Origin: Hormiphora californensis
Taxonomy: Eukaryota; Ctenophora; Tentaculata; Cydippida; Pleurobrachiidae
DNA: 64,000 bases
Assembly (NCBI GenBank): GCA_020137815.1
Contig: CM035361.1
Coordinates: 1,112,524-1,176,523 of the forward strand
Direction of reading: 5' to 3'
The notes below the pieces were generated by a model. The model had not been told where the DNA came from. It saw nothing but the letters and a program-made list of their open reading frames with translations, and did no database searches. Made by a program: the position numbers and the translations under genes. Positions within the stretch are counted from its first letter, which is position 1; every line of letters begins with the position of its first letter. Below, in pieces: positions 57,265-64,000 of this stretch.

Positions 57265-57400
57265 TTACTCACGGTGACGACCCACAGCATGAATGGACAT
57301 CACGCATGAGACACTAGCTCCACTGACAATTGTAACCCCCACGAGCCAACCCATTGCAGGAGAATCCAGTATGGTGCAAACGTAAATTGTGCCCTCTTCC
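57265..57400 (-). CDS. Candidate C-terminal exon of the double-START gene
   Basis: The exon below 58614 reaches a TGA at 57697, but two bases before the last Lys codon there is a strong donor (AA/GTGAGC). Splicing from there to the acceptor CAGACTACAG (before 57400) keeps the frame and gives EEGTIYVCTILDSPAMGWLV then GVTIVSGASVSCVMSI, a hydrophobic segment, ending at TAA 57265-57267. A second good donor (ACC/GTGAGT) lies just before this stop. Either the gene ends at 57697 or it has this membrane-like tail. Confidence 0.35.
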
Positions 57401-57696
57401 CTGTAGTCTGTAAAGAGAATGGTTCAAGGGAAAAGTAAAAACTTCAGAAAACCATAAAACGGAGTGACAACCGAATAATTGTGCTTCAACAAAGATACTG
57501 CTTCTTCACGATTCTCATTAAATTATTCAACATTTTCTTTCACTCCCGTATTGTGTCTGACTTCCCCAACCTCGTTAATTCACCACTCACATTGTATTTG
57601 CATCAATCATCACCACTACTCCACCCTTATTTCAAGTTCACTTTACAGTGACATAGCACCAATTGCCTGAGAGTGTGTGGGTGTAAGATTACTTGC

Positions 57697-58614
57697 TCAC
57701 TTCTCAAAATATTCCTTTATCTTCATCAGGATCTTGGGTTGTTTTCTCTTTATAAACCTCACCAGACTATCCGGCACTCCCTCCAAATTCAGATCAACCT
57801 TCACGACATACACCACACTGCTCACATCCACCTCTGGCAGGGGCTCTATAATAAACCCTGTCTCGAACATGGTACTCCTGATAATATCAGGGTTGACAGG
57901 ACACCTGGGGTGTTCACATGAGGCATGTGCCAGGATCCTCTTATCCCCCTCCTTCCTGTCGTACTGGAAGTACAACATATCCCGGCCGTGACCAATGAAA
58001 CATGACCTGGCCTTGTGGTGAGCGTATACCAGCCTCAAATCCTCATTAATCTCCGCTACAATGTTGGTTTTATAGAGCGTGGCATCGTATGTGAACCTTG
58101 TCCTGGGATCCCTTAAAAAGTCCATTATCTCCCTCTCTGATGCCCTGATATTAGCAACCCCTGCCATACACTGTATCGTGCTTCCTTCTTCTCCAATGTC
58201 CACACCTCATCGTTCCTCTCTAACACCTTCCAACCCAGCTTCTCAGGACAAACTGCTGCGAATCTAACCGCCTCTAGAACGTTTATATACTCTCTGTAGA
58301 GACTTGCAGCGGCACTATTAGCCATGGTAACATAATCATTGGTAGCATCATCCACGTCAGACCCAATCTCAACAGCATCATCGTCCAGACTCCAGAAACA
58401 CAAATCAGGGTGTGATCCATACTCGTTCCCAGCGGATCTCCTGAGACCCAGGTTGGTAGCGATCTCGATATTGCTGCTGCTGGAGGGAGAGCCGGTGTGG
58501 GGGACTCGGAAGTGGGAGTTATAGTCACCGCGGCCCAGGGACAGTTCCATGTTGAGAGACTGGTTGGAGGGTAGACGACGGACATCGAAACTTTCGTTAC
58601 TGTTACTGTAAAAC
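57697..58614 (-). CDS. Double-START gene, exon with the second START domain (frame break)
   Basis: Acceptor TTGTTCCAG before 58614. The 5' half encodes a Ser/Asp-rich linker (PHTGSPSSSSNIE; SLDDDAVEIGSDVDDATNDY) and the start of a START fold (YREYINVLEAVRFAAV, WKVLERNDEVWTLEKKEARY). The 3' half, in a different frame, carries the rest: REIMDFLRDPRTRFTYDATL, VYAHHKARSCFIGHGRDM, and the amphipathic C-terminal helix VPDSLVRFIKRKQPKILMKI. The switch lies near the C-run 58158-58161, where one extra base would restore continuity. START domains bind a lipid or sterol in a helix-grip pocket and move it between membranes. Confidence 0.75.
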
Positions 58615-58711
58615 CTGGAACAAGATATTCACATTGTGAGCTTGAATAGAAATCGTAGTTTTGTAAAGAATGGAATTGGGAGAGTACACTCTGCGAATAT
58701 GTAATTCCAAC

Positions 58712-59681
58712 CTGCTCTCGCGTGCGGAGTAACCCTCCACCTCATCTCGGATTATCGCCAGAGCCATCCCTTGTCGCTCTAGAAGGGCATTCCTTACTGC
58801 TGGGGGCATATCTGGTAACCTCATATCTACATGTATCTGAAGAAGATGTTGTGAGTTGGGTTAAATCGTCTTTTGTGCAGCAGCTCTGCTGTTATAGTGG
58901 GGGACAAGTTAATGTGATCCAAAAAAGTAGTTGGTCCCTATGATTTAACTCTTACCACCATACTGATGAGAAGACATTTATCCCTTGTTGCAGCATCCTC
59001 AGTCTCCTCTATCTCATATCCAGAGTGATACAACCAGCCCCGCTTCACATCAGCAATGCTCGGGGCGTAGGGGTTATCCAGTATGGAGGTGTAGGCTATG
59101 AAGTGTTTGTTTCCTGAGAAATGATATTCAATTTATAGTATCGATATTAATTTGGCCTAATAGACAGATAAGTTTCCTAAAATGTATACTAATTGGCCCG
59201 AGAAAATAATGATAACACTGACTATTCAGCCCTAACTAATGTTTTGTTTAACTGACCTACGGTTCGTTGTGTGGCAAGATAACAGAGATCAATATTATAC
59301 TCCATCATGCAGGCCTTGCTGGTGAAGCTGGCGTAGTTGAATGTTGTGTTTTCATCAAACTCTTGCAACACATAGTTCTCCTGATAAAAGAGGTAGATTT
59401 AGCATGTTTACCAAACGTTCATCAACCAGACGCAGTGGGACCCAAAGGCTGCAATATTTCGTAATATTCGCGAAAGTTTGAGGAAACTCCAATCCTAATT
59501 CCCGTTAAACGACCCGTTCCATACCGATCTGTATCGATTAGTGTTGTCTATCGTTTCACGCCCTAGAACGCTCTAAAGATATATCCAATTGACCCTGACA
59601 AATACCAACTCCCACCCACCCTCACTCCTATTGTTTATCTAAGACCTACCCTCTCTTACTGAATCTTCTAGTTCCCTATCT

Positions 59682-59750
<69 letters not shown>

Positions 59751-62700
59751 CTACTAAAATATAGTTCGACGCGTCGCGACGCGCGATCGATGAACGATCG
59801 ATAAACGATCGATATCGATCGTTTATCGATCGTTTATCGATCGTTCATCGATCGCGCGTCGCGTCGCGTCGAACTATATTTTAGTAGGGTCTCTCTCTCT
59901 CTCCATCTCTCTCTTTCTCTCTCTCTCTCTCCCCTTTCTCTCTTTCACCCACTGCCTCCACTCTCTCGCTCCCTCTATTTCTTTTGTGAGGCACTTCTTG
60001 ACAAGTAGGGGGTGCTGCTTGGGTGGCCTAATATCACTCTCTAGGCAGCGTGTAAAATCATATTCTCCAATTCTGATCACCGTAAATTCTGATTGCGGTG
60101 ATCGTTTGTAAATTGCTTACGTTTCAATAATTTGACTGATGAGCCTGACTTGCAGCATGTTTCGGCTATCTCATAACTGCAATACACTTGACTCGTAGTG
60201 TTCAAGCAGGTTTTATGCCACATATCACACTGCATGTCTGACTGGGGTCTGGCTTAGAGTCAAAGAACTCCAGGGAGCTTGTGTAAATGTTGAAGTGTGT
60301 CCCCTCTTCACCTCCTCTCTCCCTCGTCCCCTCTCTCCCTCACAAAGTTAGTATATCTCCCTCCTTCTCTCTCCTTCTCCCTCTCACTTATTGAATTGGT
60401 ACACCCTTCCGGGATAACACCAAGGACATTTAAGTCAAGTCCCTGGTTGTTACGTGTAGTAATAATTGCATATATTATACCCATGGTGGTTGGGATAGTG
60501 TCAGGCATTTGACAAAATATTGTCTGCCTGAGAACACGTTTTAGAGAATAAACCTAATTGAGTCATGATCTGCAGCGGTGTAGATACCTTTCTAGATATC
60601 TGACTGTTTACAGATCTTTGTGCGTGTTCTGAGTCTGCTTGAGACAATAATATATTGGTGCTGCAAAGATTGAACTTCAGCGTGTCTTCCGACGAAGCTC
60701 TTGGATCAATCTCATCTAAAGAATGGAGCGAGAGATAGAAAGATAGAGAGAGACCCGTGTGTAGGGACACTGCAAGGAGAGAGAGAGAGAGGGAACTAAT
60801 TCATAGCTTCTTTCTGAGCTATCAAGCAAACACTGGGGGCTTCATAACTCCACCTTCTTTTGTTGTAACTTTCTACTACTGATATCTGTTATAACATGCC
60901 GTACATGATATATATATTAGGCCCTAGTAGATCTGATAAACGTGGTGATCTAATCAAGGATAATTAGGGGTTGTCGACTATTCTAAATTTTGCTGTCCCC
61001 GTTATCAATATTATATTCTCCCTATTCCCTATATAATAACTATGTTGTTATTGACTTCCTACGCTACATATTTTGCCACCCCCTCGTGGATATTTATTTG
61101 CGTTTCGTTCTCTTTACCAATTGGGAGAGGGTCATCAGATAACGAGTCAATCTTCACAGACTTTTCAATTAAGTATAAACCTTTTGATAAATCTGCATAC
61201 ACATTTAAAAAACTTCAATCATTCTGGACTCGATGTCGGGTACAAAATGATGGAAGGAGGGTAGGAAGGTATCTCAATTCTCACGATCAGTATACCTTTG
61301 CAACGGTGTCGAACTTCATCCTTGTTGAGGGGTCCATGATGTAATCCACTAGGATCTCCATGGGGCAGTAGATTTTCGTTTGGGCTAGTAACACCCTCTG
61401 TTTTGAGTGCCTAGAAAGTAGAAGAGTTAAATTTTCGTGAACTTTACCAATATACAGGACTTCCAGCAGCTTGAACATGCAAACATTATATTCGTACCTG
61501 TCGATTTTAAAGAATATATCAATGCCATCCCTGTTTACAAGTGATTTCCATGTTCCCACCGCTATTGATTTGTCAACAATATCTGCATCAAACTCTGCTA
61601 CCTAGATGGGGGTGTCAAGTGTTGCTGTTTGGTGGTCGAACTCTGCTACCTAGATGGGAGGGGGTATCAATGGTGCTGTTTGGTGGTCGAACTCTGCTAC
61701 CTAGATGGGAGGGGGTATCAATGGTGCTGTTTAGTGGTTGAACTCATGTAGGACATTGGTAAGGTGGAGGTATTCTGAATCATACGAAAAGTATCCTCGA
61801 ACCCAAAATAAGATATTTAGCACTGCACATGTGTTATACCTCTGACATGATAGTCCCAAGAGCTTGGTTGGCCAGTGTTTTATAGTCCGTTCCCTTTTCA
61901 TTGCACGGAATATTAGCAGCTAACGGCGAGACTGGATTACTCTGAAACATTGTAGTGGTAGATTCACTTAGAAATAATGTCTTGTGTTCTGTGATGTCTG
62001 AAATGAAACGTGAAGAGGTGGATTTACATTTCAAACTATTTAACTGAAATGTAAGACGGTGTAGGATTGAATAAATATTCTCCCACCGAAATTAGTTTGC
62101 TGATTGACTCGGTGTGAACACGATTACGGTGGCAGATTCCGGCCAAGAGTTTTTTCAATCAAGTGAAATATTTTTGTTTGAAGTTTTATAAAAATTTTAT
62201 TTCAAAATAAAAATAAACATGTCGTTAAAATTATTGGCCGGAATCTGCCACGCGAGTGGCAGATCTCGGCCAAAATTCTAAAAAAACCTTGGCCAGAATC
62301 TGCCAACCACGTGGCAGATTCCGGCCAACAAACTAAAACTTACTTATATCAAAGCGAAAACCGCTGTAACCGACTAATTTTGATACGCTGAATCACGTAA
62401 GCAACTTTTCCAATCCCTCAGAGGTCGGGAAAGTGTCCTAATTGAGCATAATAGGGTCTAATTGACCCCACTTACAACTTTTCACCTGGAAACGATAGAC
62501 GCTTATGTGAAGGCACTTTTCCGACTAATTTTGATAAGCTGAATCACGTAAGCTATTTTTCAAAGCCCCCCGAGGTCGGAAAAGTGCCCTAATTGAGCAA
62601 TTAAGGCCAATTAGACCTAATTATACTTAATTAAGCCAAATTCCCGACCTCGGAGGGCTTGGAAAAGTTGCTTACGTGATTCAGCGTATCAAAATTAGTC

Positions 62701-63867
62701 GGAAAAGTGCCTTCACATAAGCGTCTATCGTTTCCAGGTGAAAAGTTGTAAGTGGGGTCAATTAGACCCTATTATGCTCAATTAGGACACTTTCCCGACC
62801 TCTGAGGGATTGGAAAAGTTGCTTACGTGATTCAGCGTATCAAAATTAGTCGGGTACAGCGGTTTTCGCTTTGATATAAGTAAGTTTCAGTTTGTTGGCC
62901 GGAATCTGCCACGTGGTTGGCAGATTCTGGCCAAGGTTTTTTTAGAATTTTGGCCGAGATCTGCCACTCGCGTGGCAGATTCCGGCCAATAATTTTAACG
63001 ACATGTTTATTTTTATTTTGAAATAAAATTTTTATAAAACTTCAAACAAAAATATTTCACTTGATTGAAAAAACTCTTGGCCGGAATCTGCCACCGTACA
63101 CGATTAGTAATCAGCATGATGAGTTCAATATACATTTCCACGCCCCCTCATCTCATCTTGAACTACCAACACCAAACCATGGCCATCTATTGAGTTGCAG
63201 AGCCCTTTGTGTGTGTGTGTGTGTGTGTAACCCAAATATAAACCCAACTATAAAACTACTACACAATTATTACATATCAGGGCGGCGGTTTCACAAGCAC
63301 GAAGCTAATGGGATTGAGTGTGACATAAAGAGGGGGGGGGGGCTCTCTCAATTAGTAAAGTAAACACTAATTAGATTTAGGTTTACGTTAGTTTTTATCT
63401 GAGAATTGTGTTGTTAGTCTCCTCTTCTTGTTTACTCATTGATAGTGTTGGTGCAGGATATACACTGCTGAATTCGTAGCAAATATGGGATGTGACGGAA
63501 TTGGAGCAAGGATAAAGTAGAATTGAGGAGATAGACAGAGCAAGGATATAGTTTAATCGAGAGAGATAGACAGAGCAAGATAAAGTTTAATCGAGAGAGA
63601 TAGAGGAGCAAGAGAATGAGTTGAATTTATAGATTTCTTTGCAAACATACCTCATTAATTGAGTCGATGGATTGTCGTGACCACCTATCGCTCAACCGTG
63701 GAGAGGTTATTGAGGTGGAAGAACCCCCATGAAACAACCGACTTCTCAGCGATGGGTTGCTTCTGTTCCGAGGAAATACACCAGGAGAGTTGGTTGATCC
63801 GGGGGTGTTGCTGAAACTGTGAGCGCTGCTACTTCGCCGATATGTGAAGTTGCTCCTGCTGCTTCTT
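58712..63867 (-). CDS. Double-START gene, first START domain and N-terminal exons
   Basis: Exons with GT-AG borders, 5' to 3': 63651-63867 (Ser/Arg-rich RSSRSNFTYRRSSSAHSF), 61840-61997 (DYKTLANQALGTIMSE), 61498-61601 (GTWKSLVNRDGIDIFFKIDR), 61296-61410 (ILVDYIMDPSTRMKFDTVAK), 59261-59380 (NYVLQEFDENTTFNYASFTS), 58956-59113 (HFIAYTSILDNPYAPSIADV then KRGWLYHSGYEIEE) and 58712-58836 (VDMRLPDMPPAVRNALLERQ). Together they make one complete START domain, ending in the expected C-terminal helix, followed by the second in the next exon. The gene continues beyond the window: 63867 is an acceptor. Its partner domain and lipid cannot be told from sequence. An N-terminal Ser/Arg-rich region suggests phosphoregulation. 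Confidence 0.82.
59695..59940. repeat. (CT)n microsatellite interrupted by a palindrome
   Basis: CT run 59695-59750 and a shorter one at 59889-59940. Confidence 0.85.
59751..59890. mobile_element. Palindromic insertion inside a CT microsatellite
   Basis: CTACTAAAATATAGTTCGAC at the left pairs with its complement at the right; the centre is a run of CGATCGATAAACGATCGAT-type steps. Nearly the whole 138 bp is self-complementary. (CT)n lies directly on both sides. Confidence 0.85.
59891..61295. other. Intron of the double-START gene
   Basis: No supported exon. Two minus-strand stretches (59874-60080 and 60560-60715) look non-repetitive but do not fit between the START exons. Confidence 0.45.
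61590..61745. repeat. About 50-bp tandem repeat that triplicates a 3' splice site
   Basis: Three copies of AACTCTGCTACCTAGATGGG plus a GGTGCTGTTTGGTGGTCG-like half start at the acceptor of the exon 61498-61601. On the minus strand each gives CATCTAG/GTAGCAGAGTT, the real acceptor and first exon bases. Confidence 0.85.
62126..63097. mobile_element. 972-bp foldback element with 8-bp target duplication
   Basis: Flanked by the perfect duplication ACACGATT (62118-62125 and 63098-63105). The ends read ACGGTGGCAGATTCCGGCCA and its complement. The arms are near-perfect reverse complements over almost the whole length, with a short centre near 62600. Each arm has several GGCAGATTCCGGCC copies. No ORF of its own. 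An 8-bp duplication is compatible with hAT-type transposition, but the ends differ from the CAGG family here. Confidence 0.88.
63205..63228. repeat. (GT)n microsatellite
   Basis: GTGTGTGTGTGTGTGTGTGT run in an intron of the double-START gene. Confidence 0.9.
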
Positions 63868-64000
63868 CTGCAAGAGGGTGTTGAAGAAGACCTTTTAGTA
63901 GGAAAACTAATGAAATCAGCTCAAGCAGCATATAGGAGAAGGTCGGTAGGGGCTGGTATCGACTAACTTGAAATAGATGGGACTTCAGCGTATTACGTAT

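Noticed and set aside
59874-60080. Minus-strand ORF MIRIGEYDFTRCLESDIRP
   Set aside because: Runs into microsatellite sequence and has no fitting splice sites.
60501-60770. Non-repetitive minus-strand stretch beginning DEIDPRASSEDTLKFN
   Set aside because: Has a possible acceptor, but the START fold joins the exons at 61296 and 59380 directly, leaving no place for it.
1-64000. CRISPR arrays, operons, bacterial genes
   Set aside because: Intron structure and repeats are eukaryotic; the tandem repeats have no spacer variation.

Overview
The window reads as nuclear DNA of an animal, most likely an early-branching or marine invertebrate. The evidence is GT-AG introns splitting large genes into exons of about 60-210 bp, a rhodopsin-like seven-helix receptor gene, START lipid-binding domains, an I/R1-type LINE, TTAGGG-like interstitial repeats, abundant (CT)n/(GA)n microsatellites and many DNA-transposon relics. 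I cannot name the species from the sequence.

Layout. 1-1280: CT-rich DNA with no supported gene. 1380-10000: a 38-bp minisatellite in blocks separated by a shared non-repeat spacer; units before about 6550 are full of single-base indels and later ones are clean. 10179-13799: a LINE open reading frame (endonuclease, reverse transcriptase, RNase H, Zn finger) directly after the array. 13800-17690: microsatellites and a 109-bp MITE. 17688-18508 (minus): three terminal exons, followed at 18885-19560 by a decayed copy of them. 20500-26440 (plus): a tandem array of small genes for a lineage-specific family of N-terminally anchored acidic coiled-coil proteins sharing a compact promoter. It lies antisense to, and between, coiled-coil gene exons.

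26463-55076 (minus): one very large coiled-coil gene of about 30 exons, including a single exon of about 7.6 kb (34262-41831). Its introns hold an intronless GPCR on the opposite strand (32721-33698), a 3.7-kb hAT-like element packed with nested inverted repeats (26921-30642), a TTAA-flanked foldback (41852-43249) related to one nested in the hAT-like element, and a second MITE. 55100-57250: further inverted-repeat elements, telomere-like DNA and a GC-rich block. 57265 to beyond 63867 (minus): a gene with a Ser-rich N-terminal region and two START domains; one of its introns holds a 972-bp foldback with a perfect 8-bp target duplication.

The least familiar content is (a) the acidic membrane-anchored family with its fixed-spacing E-box/TATA/E-box promoter and its record of fusions, truncations and frameshifts; (b) minisatellites that start at 3' splice sites and multiply the acceptor in three introns; (c) the collection of foldback elements with readable target-site duplications. 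Three long exons carry single-base frame breaks that could be real or consensus errors; the indel-rich half of the satellite suggests local consensus quality is uneven.
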